Of a stretch of 64,000 nt of DNA, positions 12,001 to 19,345 are shown piece after piece. The first letter of the stretch is position 1, and the number at the start of each line of letters is the position of its first letter. Below the pieces are notes generated by a model that was given only the letters and a program-made list of their open reading frames with translations, did no database searches and was not told where the DNA came from. The translations under genes and the position numbers were made by a program. This DNA comes from Rhynchopus euleeides. Taxonomy: Eukaryota > Euglenozoa > Diplonemea > Diplonemida > Diplonemidae. Location: the NCBI GenBank assembly GCA_963210315.1, contig OY723247.1:434001-498000 (forward strand), written 5' to 3'.

Positions 12001-13526
12001 AACTTGGCCGCAACCCCCTCCGCCTCCACCACCTCCCTCTGCAGCCCTTCCGCCCGGCTCTCTGCCTCCCCTTGCGAACTCGCCTGCGCCTGCCTGGCCG
12101 CCTCCAGCCGCTCCTCCAAACCCACCGCCTCCTCCTCCAGCACCCCGACCCTCCGCCGCGCCTCCGCGAGCTCCCCCTCCGCCTCCTTGGCCGCCCCCTC
12201 CCGCCGCGCCACCTCCTCCTCCAATGACACACGCCGCCCCTCCGCCGCCTCCACCCCGCGCTGAGCGTCCTGCAGCTCCGCCGACGTTTTTTCCAGGCTC
12301 GCCTCCACCGCCTCCTTGGCTGCCCGCAACCCCTCCACCTCCTCCACCCGTGCTGCCACCTGCCCCTCCGCCTCCGCCGAGCTCCGCAGCGCAGCCTCCA
12401 GCTCGGCCCCCTTCGCCACTACCTCACTGCGCAGCCCCTCCCTCTCCTCCTCTGCGCTCCGCAGCGCAGCCGCCGCCTCACTCTGCCCTGCCTCCTGCAC
12501 CGCCAGCCTCTCCTGCAACGCCTGCAGCTGCGACCTGTTCCCCTCTGCCGCTTCCTCCGCCGACGCCAGCTTCCCCTCTGCGGCAGACAGGCTCCCCTGC
12601 AGCTCCTCCTTCTCCGCCTGCAGCTGGGCGAGGCGATCTCCAGCCTCCACCGCCGAGACCTTCGCCTCTGCGGACAGAGCTTCGAGCTGCTGCTTCAGCT
12701 GCACCACATCCTCCTCAAGGGAGTCACGCTTTGCGGCAAGACCTCCACGCTCCTCCGACACAGCCTTCAGCTGCTCCTGGAGGGCTGCCGACGCGGCATC
12801 TCCAGAGCTTGCTGCGCTTCGGACCCGCTCCTCCGCTGCCTCTCGCGCCGCGATCTGCTCCTGCAGATCAGCCTCCAGCTTCGACGCCGCATCCGCCGCC
12901 GCAGCTTCCCTCTCCGCAAGCCGCGACTTGAGTGCCTCCACCTCGGCGCGGTGCCCCTCGAGGGTAGACTGCAGCTCCGCCGCCGCCGCCTCCTTCGCCT
13001 CCACGTCACCCGCAGCCGCGGCGAGCTTTGCCTCCAACGCCTGCCTTTCCTCCTCCACCCCAGCGAGGGCCGCCTTGCTCTGCTGCAGCTCGTCCTGCAC
13101 CTCTTGCAGGCCTGCGCTTGCGGTGGAGGTGGCCTGCTGTTTGTCACCCAGCTGCTTTTCGAGAGATTCCATATCCTGGCGCGCCTTGCTGAGCTCCTCC
13201 ACCGCGGCCTGCCCCGACTGGAGGGTGGCGTGCAGCGTGTTGTCGGCGTTGGTGTAATCCGGGGCTGGGGTGGCGCCCTCCGTGGGATACCCCCGCTCCT
13301 GCAGGAGGACCGAGTTGTGCGCACGGATATACCTCCCGGTGCGCAGCATGTCCATCATGATGTTCTCCTGCCGCGCCGCCTGCGCCTCCAGCGGGGTGCC
13401 CTGCGGGGGGGCTTCGGAAAGCAGGAAGCGGTTCTCATGCAGCACCTCCTCCAGCGACTTCACCACAGCCTGCAGGTTGCGCTGCCCCGCCTGGATGCGC
13501 TCCGCGAGGCTGCCATCCTCCCCCAT
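1..13526 (-). CDS. Giant repetitive coiled-coil protein, C-terminus beyond window
   Basis: One frame stays open from an ATG at 13526 to the left edge, giving at least 4508 residues with no stop, so the 3' end is missing. An in-frame stop lies upstream at 13596-13598, and the ATG has G at -3 and +4. Residues 1-110 look globular (a VLHEN..DM..R..R.HN pattern near residues 28-71). After that nearly everything is Glu/Lys/Ala/Leu/Gln heptad sequence. Between residues about 540 and 3610, 17 copies of a repeat occur, each with a landmark like SGSAAQQLQQKVNALEEEL. A second globular stretch lies near residues 2080-2170. No motor, kinase or membrane segment is seen. A cytoskeletal, basal-body or scaffold role is typical for such proteins but is inference; myosin-tail or golgin-like labels would be guesses. 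Being a coding frame is near certain; function is unknown. Confidence 0.92.
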   Translation of the reverse strand, partial: MGEDGSLAERIQAGQRNLQAVVKSLEEVLHENRFLLSEAPPQGTPLEAQAARQENIMMDMLRTGRYIRAHNSVLLQERGYPTEGATPAPDYTNADNTLHATLQSGQAAVEELSKARQDMESLEKQLGDKQQATSTASAGLQEVQDELQQSKAALAGVEEERQALEAKLAAAAGDVEAKEAAAAELQSTLEGHRAEVEALKSRLAEREAAAADAASKLEADLQEQIAAREAAEERVRSAASSGDAASAALQEQLKAVSEERGGLAAKRDSLEEDVVQLKQQLEALSAEAKVSAVEAGDRLAQLQAEKEELQGSLSAAEGKLASAEEAAEGNRSQLQALQERLAVQEAGQSEAAAALRSAEEEREGLRSEVVAKGAELEAALRSSAEAEGQVAARVEEVEGLRAAKEAVEASLEKTSAELQDAQRGVEAAEGRRVSLEEEVARREGAAKEAEGELAEARRRVGVLEEEAVGLEERLEAARQAQASSQGEAESRAEGLQREVVEAEGVAAKLREEVSALEKKQAETADELADREKEADGLQEERDTLQESLAKAKSELQDLADSSGSAAQQLQQKVNALEEELSAKSERLTKLTQEGEAAEERAEQLQRDVEAAQARVKVLEEEQEEAKTSFDKLSTQHTDTQSALEAKEAEIATLRDDASALEKKQAETADELADREKEADGLKEERDTLQESLSKAKSELQDLADSSGSAAQQLQQKVNALEEELEELTTAKAAALEEVATRQRDLETAKGTADDTQAQLVAKTKHAEELQRDVEAAQARVKVLEEEQEEAKTSFDKLSAQHTDTQSALEAKEAEIATLRDDASALEKKQAETADELADREKEADGLKEERDTLQESLSKAKSELQDLADSSGSAAQQLQQKVNALEEELSAKSARLTKLTQEGEAAEERAEQLQRDVEAAQARVKVLEEEQEEAKTSFDKLSAQHTDTQSALEAKEAEIATLRDDASALEKQQAETADELADRERQADGLKEERDTLQESLAKTKSELQDLADSSGSAAQQLQQKVNALEEELSAKSERLTKLTQEGEAAEEHAEQLQRDVEAAQARVKVLEEEQEEAKTSFDELSAQHTDTQSALEAKEVEIATLRDDASALEKKQAETADELADREKEADGLKEERDTLHESLAKTKGELQDLADSSSSAAQQLQQKVNALEEELSAKSELLTKLTLEGEAAEERAEQLHRDVAGAEARVKALEEQQTELQDSLATASAQHSSALDDVQHLRSKLSDAEEAATAARARYEEDLASRDKARAALSDDLQAAASLAESDRSAASQRDTAQAERIADLEQQTKEVADQLQSEQTRVASLTHDLTAAQSDAEALQAKLVEVEATVTTLRSDESELAIAKADLAKQVEDLEGRFATLQTDSAALRSDLDSVGAERHRLEEEKAALEERLQVSTDGCAALQAKLDDACDSADQSEVRGRDFQQRLDEAAGAHRNLQEEVAAQREAVAQQEAETETKAKEVARLQAVGSQLEDQVAALQKQVSGLESEVAELQAKQEAASSECGALREEGDNYRETVARLEEEASGLKEERDTLQESLSKAKSELQDLADSSGSAAQQLQQKVNALEEELSAKSERLTKLTQEGEAAEERAEQLQRDVEAAQARVKVLEEEQEEAKTSFDKLSAQHTDTQTALEAKEAEIATLRDEAQTLTEERVTLQESLSKAKSELQDLADSSGSAALQLQQKVNALEEELEELTTAKAAALEEVATRQRDLETAKGTADDTQAQLVQRTEQAAELQRDVEEAQARVKVLEEEQEEAKTSFDKLSAQHTDTQTALEAKEAEIATLRDESSAVEKKQAETADELADREKDADGLKEERDTLQESLAKAKSELQDLADSSGSAAQQLQQKVNALEDELSALAITKESTDDRLATLSDELEGQSAKLEAAEAREIELTEKLATMQGSLNEHRTRLTSIDEQLQESQAALQEAISQRETLAADLQSTRDTAGSTEAELQESMERLRTETQLLETRLAEKEEAVVELQRLLDSKQQETREVVVQHEALQQAAGRLDAELANIRAAHAEEQEQVASLSRSTAQRVREEVADTLDDSSEDGQRARLQLLMARCCDVLLENIDLVRSCGSAAVDNVLLDMSDFSRAARRHNNGMLILNNCDPSDETSDDSCGPYDITDESCTFRARLQAARKAASEAEAALHALEARMAQEGENADHRAAELQQGVESARARVTVLEEEQEEATRALDKLSAQHTDTQSALEAKEAEIATLRDESSALEKKQAETADELADREKDVDALKEERDTLQESLSKAKSELQDLADSSGSASLQLQQKVNALEEELSAKSERAEELQCDVESAQARVKVLEEDLEGLKTARAAALEEVETRQRDLDAVKGTADDTQAQLVEKTEQAEQLQRDVEEAQARVKVLEEEQEEARTTLDKLSTQQTDTQSALEAKEAEIATLRDDASALEKKQAETADELADREKEADAFKEERVTLHESLSKAKSELQDLADSSSSAAQQLQQKVGALEEELEQLRTAKTAALEEVATRQRELESAKGIADDTQAQLVERSEQAEQVQRDVEAAQARVKVLEEEQEEARTTLDELSAQHTDTQSALEAKEAEIATLRDNASALEKKQAETADELADRERQADALKEERDTLQESLSKAKSELKDLADSSGSAAQQLQQKVNALEEALSGKSEHAEQLQRDVEEAQARVKVLEEEQEEAKTSFDKLSAQQTDTQSALEAKEAEIATLRDDASALEKKQAETADELADREKEADGLKQERDTLQDSLSKAKSELQDLADSSGSAAQQLQQKVNALEEELEELRTAKAAALEEVATRQHDLETAKGTADDAQAQLVERSEQAEQLQRDVEEAQARVKVLEEEQEEAKTSFDKLSAQHTDTQSALEAKEAEIATLCDESSALEKKQAETADELADREKEADGLKEERDTLQESLAKAKSELQDLADSSGSAAQQLQQKMGALEEELEELTTAKAAALEEVATRQRDFETAKGTADDSHAQLVQRTEQAEQLQRDVEEAQARVKVLEEEQEEARTTLDKLSAQHTDTQSALEAKEAEIATLREEGQTLTEERDTLQESLSKAKSELQDLADSSGSAAQQLQQKVGALEEELSSAREAMLEEVTSRKRALETAQGTADDAQAQLVEKTEQAEQLQRDVEAAQARVKVLEEEQEEAKTSFDKLSTQQTDTQSALEAKEAEIATLRDNASALEKKQAETSDELADRQKEADGLKEERDTLQESLSKAKSELQDLADSSGSAAQQLQQKVNALEEALEELRTAKAAALEEVATRQRDLETAKGTADDAQAQLVEKTEQAEQLQRDVEAAQARVKVLEEEAVTTLDKLSGQQTDTQSALEAKEAEIATLRDDASALEKKQAETADELADRENEADGLKEERDTLQQSLAKAKSELQDLADSSGSAAQQLQQKVNALEEELCAKSERADDLQREAETVQARVKVLEQELEELSTAQAAALEDVATRQRDLETAKGTADDAQAQLVERSEQAEERAEQLQRDVEAAQARVKVLEEEQEEAKTSFDKLSAQQTDMQSALEAKEAEIATLRAAASSLEKQQSETADELADREKEADGLKEERDTLQESLSKAKSELQDLADSSGSAAQQLQQKVNALEEELSGKSERLTKLTQEGEAAEERAEQLQRDVEEAQARVKVLEEEQEEANTSLDKLRAQHSASQAELQGDVQQLMAQAAAASAVQDTLTQRDAEVADLVKRVAAAEREAELRRGENDELSRTVEANQRDVSRTADELTSQSHHLQEAHGVTTRLSLALLHAAEDTESRLRSAMSLAVDAQWDRIVSEAAREKAHYAMRAMTETRVVSLEAELTQAREGAEELSRGLAAAHAGLQEAATAQDALQQSDSELHATLAAVRQEAAGLQEQLLAAQQELEASKARATQAQVEADNAQEALQAKHATVEELQRSSEHLYRQLSEVMQSSNLHAVKASEEKAKASEDRVAGLQADLDAAVGTQTDLRTELASKLEALQAAEAEAASAAAELKISQELKSRVDGVVVQLRADNEEAASRIAALTEEVAEAKASAAAIETLTARLTAVGEELVTARGAVEEAREEGAKHAESATALQAQLAGALAQHEQELQGQEAGLLEARATAKAKTSEADVLVARIGGLVESEAALQTRCNDLYAKAEQSGKDADRMRDELTQAQLAVTSVQAQLDDATAEMQSRAEAIETLTQQAAEGTAQLTQTQEELGAVQAEAEALRDTLKERVAQVGQYSNQLSQRNKDVADRTAERDSALQEAECAAKDVEGMRAQLNSALSRSGEADKRRVALAKELKEARDEMQSLLQDRDAQGEHADEARLEAESNQQDIARLEASLQAAEHAAQASSGQAAAQIAALSERLSQGEAERENLVTHIATLAAMNTAVDEELTTRVDTISDLRQQLDAVVTDKARLTALLNTAQDAREVALMKAAALEEERGAHTDTLADNNLALRDDLKTAEAEAVCRAREVEVLRSHLAELARESEERC
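2600..12000 (-). repeat. Tandem coiled-coil coding repeats, 17 copies in three blocks
   Basis: A landmark (plus-strand gtgtcacgctcctcc or a close variant) recurs at 2722, 3313, 3799, 4285, 4717, 5212, 5602, 6097, 6676, 7990, 8485, 8854, 10108, 10540, 10972, 11467 and 11899. Spacings within blocks are 369-591 bp, most often 432 or 495 bp (144 or 165 residues). Units are very similar in DNA, suggesting recent duplication or gene conversion. Blocks are separated by non-repeating coiled coil at about 6900-7870 and 8880-9840. Confidence 0.9.
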
Positions 13527-13899
13527 GGCGGAGGGTGCGTGTGGGGGGTGCCGCCTGGCGGGGCTGTGGGCGGCCTCCTCTTGCCCCGATCCCCCTCACG
13601 CACAGTGCGCCATGCACTAGTGGAGGAGGGAGAAGGAGGGGATGCTGGTGGTGGGGCGGGCGGCGTGTGTTGTGTGCGCCCCACGGCACCGCCTGCCGGA
13701 GTGGTGGTGGTGGGGGTGGTGGTGGGGGGAGGTCACATCTGCGCGGGGAGTCGGTGGGGGGCCTGGCAGTCAGCCGACTTGTCTGGGGCTGACTGTCTCT
13801 GCCACTTTACTCGTCAGCCGGCGAGCCGGGGTTGCAGTCTGGGAGCTGACTACCGCGTCGTGTAAGAGGGCTGTGGCTGAACAAGAGGTCGCAGGGTGT
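13527..13899. other. 5' leader region of the coiled-coil gene
   Basis: This GC-rich stretch lies immediately upstream of the ATG at 13526. On the minus strand it carries several AG dinucleotides, including a CCCACAG about 40 nt before the ATG that could be a splice acceptor. GT-rich simple sequence occupies 13690-13735 on the plus strand. No gene is seen. Confidence 0.4.
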
Positions 13900-15791
13900 G
13901 GGTGCAAGCGATACGGCAATGAGGCGACGGGGAGAGGGGGTGGGGTGGGGCACACGGAGGGGGGGGTCTGCGTTCTCTCTGCGGACACCCTGCCTGGCTG
14001 TTCGCCGCCACACGACACAGCGCGGATGTCTGAACACAGAAGAGAGAAACATTGGCCGCCCAGCTCGTCATGAAGGGGGGGATCGCACGGACAGTTCGGA
14101 AAGCGAGAGTCGGGAATGTTGCCTCCCATGACTCGCCCACCGCATCCGTTGGGACCACCACGCCAAAGAGCGGGGAGGGGGGAGGGGGGGACAGGAGGAA
14201 GGGACGCGGGAGAAAAGAGGAAGCGAAAATAAAAGGGGTGCGATGAGTCGCACTGTTGGCGAGGCGCCTCGATAAAAATGTGCAGTTTTGCTTCCTGCTG
14301 CACATATCGGGCTTCCGTTGGCTTCCCCTCCCGAAAACAGGCAGGCTGGCCTTCGGTACGGTTGCCCCTCCCCGACAGCTCGTCCCCTGTGCCGCCAAGG
14401 CACTGGTGGTGCCTTGGTGGTTACTCAAGAGACAAATCACAGCTGCCCAGGATTTCTTAAAAACAACACGACAACAAGAATGCACCCCAGCTAACACATT
14501 CACAACAAAATCACCCGATGCATGACTTTTGGAAGGACCGACGATAGTTCGACATTTAAACATAAGGCCGGATCAGCCCAGTCATTATATATCATGATTG
14601 ATTTCGGGTCGGTGGGGAGGGGGGACGTTATTTTAGAGGTGGCATGATGTGCTCCGATGTTTCCACGACACCAGTCCGCTCTCAAGGACAAAGAAACCGC
14701 ACACTGGCCGGGGTTGAGCTGCTGGAGGCTCAGTGCTGGCGGCACAAAGGAGGGCCGAACTGGGAGATCTAGCATGGAGCGGGGAGAAAATACACATGCT
14801 CAAGCTCAGGCAAGCCAGAGGCGTCTGCACTTCACACGAAACGTGCATTGAGCTGGCACTCAACATGGGACAGAGGGGAGAGGGTGGGTGGGGAGGGGAT
14901 TTATTGAAAAGCGACCGGCTGTGTTTACTCCACTTGTGATTCTGTAATTTGTTCTGTCCTGGAGCATCCCCCACTCCTCTGACCTGCTTCGGAGGGATGA
15001 CACAGAGGGGTGACTTTATGTTTATCAGCGGCAAGCAGACACTGTGAGAGCGAGACTACCGCACAGGCCCTTCTTTTGCCGGGGCAAACAGCAATCGAAG
15101 ACAGAACAGCCGGTCTCTGTATCAACCGGGGCAGCCGTGCTTTGGCACCAGCTTGATAATGGTTCAAATCGTTCAGTTTAGACACACATTCGCCAAATAA
15201 TGGCTCCCCCGCACAGGTGGGCACGGGGGGGGGGGGGGAAAGAGTAGAATGTAGCGGGGAGGGGGGAGGGGGGTGGTGGGGGGGTGGCACTGCGAAAAGC
15301 TTCCTGAGTTGGCTACGCAGTAAATGCCAGAACGAAAAGCTCCCTTTAACTCACAGCTACAACCGCTCTTGATAAATTTTCCTGTTGTTGTTGCGTTGGC
15401 GCGACACACACACCCGAATCGTTTTCCTTTATGGCGGGTGTCTCGAGCACGGGTTGGTTGCAGCTGTGGTAGGTCGCTTTTCGCTCGCACGAGTTGTGAC
15501 GTGAAAAGAAAACAAGATTGCCGGGGTTCTTCTGTTTTGTTTGTGCACAACCTCCTCGGTCACCTTGCGGGCGTGGAGTAGTGTAGGTGAACAAAACATT
15601 GCACCCACTGCAACCTTTTTCCAATCTGAACGCTTTCCGTGAGCACGGTGCGCTTGTCACAAAGAAACAAAAAAGGAAACACTGATATGTTCCAGTGCGA
15701 ACGTTAAAGACTTGGCAATTTTCTTCCCCTCAGAAGGGATTTTGCCGAGGCCATTTCACGCTCCTTGCTCACAAAACGCGGTACACTCCCA

Positions 15792-15885
15792 GGGGGCCTT
15801 CGCTCAGAAAGTGCAAAACAAACGAATCGCCTCAAACAACAGGAGGCGAGCTGACGCAGCTTCGCACAGCGCGAAGGCCTTCCCC
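15792..15885. mobile_element. Short hairpin element with GGCCTTCGC ends (in module I copy A)
   Basis: The left end GGGGGCCTTCGCTC is mirrored by GCGCGAAGGCCTTCCCC at the right end, about 94 bp in all. It is one of eight such elements in the window and has no coding capacity. Confidence 0.5.
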
Positions 15886-16183
15886 AGAGTCCCGGCGTAT
15901 GTGATCTGTAAAGAACGAGAAAATAGACAGGAAGGGAGATGGACGGGAGATAAGGCACTGCGATATCACATGAACGCGATGCCTTTCCCCGGGCGGTTTG
16001 GGGTGGGGGTGAGGTGCAGTTGGGACAGCGAGGTGAAGGGGTGGGAAGCTGAACGCACCTCATTTGGACATCATAACACGTCAGGGGTGAGGGTAGGGGA
16101 GGGTTGATGGGGCAAACGACCTGCCAACCTCTCTCACTGGGGGTGGCGGTTCTTCCAAGAAGAGCAAAATATGTTGGGTGCTT

Positions 16184-16280
16184 GGGGAGGCCTTCGCTCG
16201 AAAGGAAACAGGGTGCAGCGGGGCTGCCCCGACCATACCAGGTGCCGTGCTGGCACAGTCTGGCGGAGCGAAGGCCGGGG
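16184..16280. mobile_element. Short hairpin element with GGCCTTCGCTC ends (in module I copy A)
   Basis: The ends GGGGAGGCCTTCGCTC and GGAGCGAAGGCCGGGG are inverted repeats around an internal hairpin. It has the same termini as the elements at 15792 and 18918 but a different interior. Confidence 0.5.
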
Positions 16281-16546
16281 TGTGGGAAGCAGAAGTGAAA
16301 AATAGAAGGATGTGTGTGCGCCATATTTGGTCAGACAAAAAAACCACAGGTTGTCCTTGCCCAGAAGCGCTGCCGACGATACTTTTTTGACACAGGTCAG
16401 GAGCCCCTGTTGCAGTAAAGAAAGAAGGGACAAGCTGAAGGGGAAAACGCCGTCTGATTTTAGCACGACATTGCTTCCAAAATACTATCTGAGGCGCCCT
16501 CTTCCACTGTTGATCGACGTGAAGTGGCATGCCCCTGTGCGGGACA

Positions 16547-18313
16547 TCAGTACTCACAAATTTTGAACCGCAGGCCATTCAACCCCGTGTCGTCACTGTT
16601 CGACCCCTCGACACGCCCCTGAGCGCCACAGAAGTAGTAGTCGTCAGGTTGCCTCAGATACCTTGTCTCCTCCAGCTGATCAGCCACGACAAACGTGTCG
16701 TGGTGGGTTTTGATGTCAGGGCCGCTGGGATATGTTTTAAATATCAGCTCTGTAATGGCCAAGTCGTCGCCGTGCGTGCCCCTCACCGGTGCGTACTTCA
16801 CTGTCGCGCCATAAACGACACTATCAAATTCAACGGCTTTCCACCATTCTCCGAACCCAGCATCCCCGATGGTGTTCCACACCGGAGAGGAGCCCTCTCT
16901 GCAGAATTTAAGCCTCAGGGCGGTGATACCCGCAGAGTCTTTCAGGATGGAAGGGTCTTGGCTGTGCGTGCGCACCTGTGCCCTGCAGATGCGCCTCGAG
17001 TGGGTAATCTGCGAACCCCAGTCACCCCACGACCCCCTGTGCACCGTCAGCCAGTTGTTGTTGTCCATGAGCGGGGTAATGGCACCCCCCCAGCTTGGGT
17101 AGTCCATTGGCACGATAGACCCCCCCTGCAGCACGTCCTTGGTGATGAACTCCTCAACCACTTTGTTCTGAAGCGCAGCGTTCGCGAAAATGAAGGTGCC
17201 CGATGTCTGCGCGCTCGCAAATTTTACGTGCACCGTGTTGATGCCTGGGTTTTGCAAAGCGCTCAGGAGGTTCACCTCCTTGAAGTGCTTCTTGATGCGT
17301 GCCTTCTTGTGGCCGAAGTCAGGCACAGTGCCCAACTCATACAGGTCTTGGTATCTTGTGTGCTCCCAGTCCAACCCCCCCGCGTTCAATCCGTCAAACC
17401 CACTGCGCCTCATGAACACGATACGCCCCCTCATGTCCTCGAGGGGCAGGCTTCCTGTCAGGGGGCCACCAGTGTGCGTCTTGGTCATGAACATGGGGTG
17501 GGTGAGGTACTTCTGGAGGAACACGAATCCAGAGAAGGGATCCACCTCCTCCTTCACGGACATCACCACCGTCTCGAAGGGGTGGGCGATCAGGAAGTCG
17601 AGCACTGGCTCCCACACTCTCAGATGGAAGTCGCCGAATACGAGCGTCCCGTGGCGGACCGTGAACAGCCCACCATCCCTGAAGAGGTCCCAGTTCCACG
17701 CGTTGTTAGCGGTGTTCCATACACTCCCGTCGGTGTTCGTCAAGCGGATGTCGAGGAAACGGATCCCCAGTTCTAACTGTTTCTCGATCCTCAGGCACTG
17801 TGTGACTCCGAAATTTTCCCAAGGTCTAAGGCAGATTCCGCCAACGGCTCCCGAGTCGTGTGTGCCTGGGATTGTCAGCTCAAAGAAAGGCGTCTCGCCT
17901 TGCACGCTACGCATCCACTCCAGTTCCCGGCTCTCTGGCGGCATTAACCCGCTATGCAGGCGGTTCGTAGCCTGCAGTACTTTGAATATTTCAAACTTTG
18001 CGTCATACAGTAAGCTCTGTGAGCACACGCCGGAGTAGCTCCCGATGGTGAAGGTGGATCCGAACGCATCAAAGTCGTCCTCCTTCAGCACCCGCTTCAC
18101 CTCATCGATGGAGATCGACCACATGATGTTTCCGTTGGATTCGTACCTCAACGAACCTGGGCCCCCGTGCAGCTTGGCCACATACTCGTCATCATACACA
18201 GTGATCTCTGTGCGAAGGTGATGGTTCACCCTTTCGCCGCATACAGGGCGGAGGGAGCACACACAGAACAGGAGCAACGTTGCAGCGGCCAGCCGCATGT
18301 TGAGAATTACCAT
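16547..18313 (-). CDS. Secreted PI-PLC X-domain / VMO-I-like fusion protein (apparently active copy)
   Basis: 588 residues. The ATG at 18313 is the first in the frame, has A at -3 and G at +4, and follows a CAAACAG acceptor-like site. Residues 1-30 form a signal peptide (hydrophobic LAAATLLLFCVCSL). Residues about 135-415 match the bacterial-type phosphatidylinositol-specific phospholipase C X domain: IPGTHDSGA with the first catalytic His at 152 and Asp at 153, FLDIR with Arg 190, VRHG with the second catalytic His at 221, and VPMDY further on. In this family two histidines cleave the phosphodiester of PI or GPI lipids without calcium. Residues about 422-588 hold three units resembling vitelline membrane outer layer protein I (SWGDWG, then DDTGLNGLRFKIC), a beta-prism that may bind glycans. 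It is a paralogue of the next gene. The PLC call is strong; the VMO-I call is from motif memory; the true substrate is unknown. Confidence 0.88.
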   Translation of the reverse strand: MVILNMRLAAATLLLFCVCSLRPVCGERVNHHLRTEITVYDDEYVAKLHGGPGSLRYESNGNIMWSISIDEVKRVLKEDDFDAFGSTFTIGSYSGVCSQSLLYDAKFEIFKVLQATNRLHSGLMPPESRELEWMRSVQGETPFFELTIPGTHDSGAVGGICLRPWENFGVTQCLRIEKQLELGIRFLDIRLTNTDGSVWNTANNAWNWDLFRDGGLFTVRHGTLVFGDFHLRVWEPVLDFLIAHPFETVVMSVKEEVDPFSGFVFLQKYLTHPMFMTKTHTGGPLTGSLPLEDMRGRIVFMRRSGFDGLNAGGLDWEHTRYQDLYELGTVPDFGHKKARIKKHFKEVNLLSALQNPGINTVHVKFASAQTSGTFIFANAALQNKVVEEFITKDVLQGGSIVPMDYPSWGGAITPLMDNNNWLTVHRGSWGDWGSQITHSRRICRAQVRTHSQDPSILKDSAGITALRLKFCREGSSPVWNTIGDAGFGEWWKAVEFDSVVYGATVKYAPVRGTHGDDLAITELIFKTYPSGPDIKTHHDTFVVADQLEETRYLRQPDDYYFCGAQGRVEGSNSDDTGLNGLRFKICEY

Positions 18314-18499
18314 TCTTCTGTTTGCGTGCGGTGCGCGGTGTGGTGTGGGCACAACAAGAGCGACATATTTCGCATGTTCACTGAGTTGTTGCCATTGGGG
18401 AGGGAGGGTGCTGACAGGGAGTGCTGTGAGTACAGCTTTTCGAGCAGTCTCGACCTATGCTATCTCTCTTCGGATCATCTGTTTTGCTGGAGTGGCAAC

Positions 18500-18780
18500 C
18501 GGCACACCTATCCGCAACACCCACCTCGAGGTGGGCATTCGCACGCCACACGGCACAGCGCAGATATCCGAAACACAGAAGAGGTTGAAACGTTGGCCGA
18601 CAGCTCGTCATTTTAAGGGGTCCGGACAGACAGTTCGCAAAGCGATAATCGGAAATATTGTATCCTATGGTCGCACCGCATCCAAGACTGGGAGGAAGGT
18701 CACAGAGGAGAATGGAAAAACGAAAATAAGAAGGATGATGAGTCGCACTGTTGGCGAGGCGTCTCGAAGAAAGAAAAACT
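18500..18780. repeat. Module I partial copy (before PLC gene 1)
   Basis: This stretch matches 14000-14285 in order: a block ending in aacacagaagag, then ggccg..agctcgtcat, then acagttcg.aaagcga, then the run gatgagtcgcactgttggcg. It starts about 190 nt upstream of the PLC gene 1 ATG. So all three left-hand genes carry related upstream DNA. Confidence 0.7.
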
Positions 18781-18917
18781 AACGCGCCGGGCGAAGGGCA
18801 CCCGGAAGAATCAAGAAAAGGTGGTGGAACAGCAGTTGGTGGTCTTCGAACGCTGACACCCCCACAGCCTGCCATGCGTGTGAAGACCTACAGCAAAGAA
18901 AACCAAAGGATCCGCAC

Positions 18918-19027
18918 GGGGGGCCTTCGCTACCAAGTGTGACTGAGTGAGAAAAAGTGAGCCACGGCCCACTTCCCCTCACTGGCTGACGAGCAGTGAC
19001 GAGCAGTGACTGGTAGCGAGGGCCCCC
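18918..19027. mobile_element. 110-bp hairpin element, GGGGGCCTTCGCTACCA ends
   Basis: The ends GGGGGCCTTCGCTACCA and TGGTAGCGAGGGCCCCC are inverted repeats. A close relative with the same interior (gtgagccacggcccacttcc) lies at 31200-31308, outside any shared module, so this looks like an independently mobile MITE-like sequence. Confidence 0.6.
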
Positions 19028-19345
19028 ACGGTGATTTTTTTCCTTTAGTTGGCCAAGAACAATACCAGTTTGTTTGCCTGCATGTGTTTGGGGCTCACGC
19101 CCCACCTCCATCTGCATTGCGCTGCCTCTGGGAGAATGCACACAACCTGCACAGCTGACAGGGTGCCCTCTCCAGGCAGGTTTGCATTGCTGAAGAGACT
19201 GTGAGACTGTGTGGTCTCCACACACAGTAAAGTGCCACGCCACCCACCACACAGAACCACCACACACTGCTGCTTCTGCAGCCCTCACGCATGATCTCTC
19301 TCTCTCTCTCCTAACACTGGGGCAGCCCAGTGGCCCCAGGTCTGC
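19028..19345. other. Spacer downstream of PLC gene 2
   Basis: This stretch holds a CT-repeat near 19293-19312 and cacacac-rich sequence. No gene is seen. It probably contains the 3' untranslated region of PLC gene 2; no polyadenylation signal could be fixed. Confidence 0.4.

Larger units (their letters stand above)
13900..16480. repeat. Upstream module I, copy A (before the coiled-coil gene)
   Basis: This spacer is homologous in the same orientation to 21235-23800. Matching blocks include 14335-14515 with 21405-21580, 14930-15110 with 21775-21955, 15285-15340 with 22443-22495, 15685-15900 with 22940-23150, 16110-16300 with 23290-23490, and weakly 16430-16480 with 23725-23775. It fills almost the whole gap between the stop of PLC gene 1 and the coiled-coil start. 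Long G runs lie on the plus strand, so the transcribed-sense strand is pyrimidine-rich. Reading frames inside are short and not shared between copies. Confidence 0.8.

Noticed and set aside
9884..12931. 1015-codon plus-strand open frame
   Set aside because: It is antisense to the coiled-coil gene; His/Pro/Ser-rich repetitive text arises from reading the repeat backwards. The same applies to the 582-codon plus frames at 918-2666 and 2393-4141.
1..13526. Naming the coiled-coil protein as a myosin tail, golgin or centrosomal protein
   Set aside because: No head or targeting domain is visible; coiled-coil similarity alone is not informative.
16529..17776. 415-codon plus-strand open frame
   Set aside because: It lies opposite the PLC domain, whose conserved motifs are clear on the minus strand.
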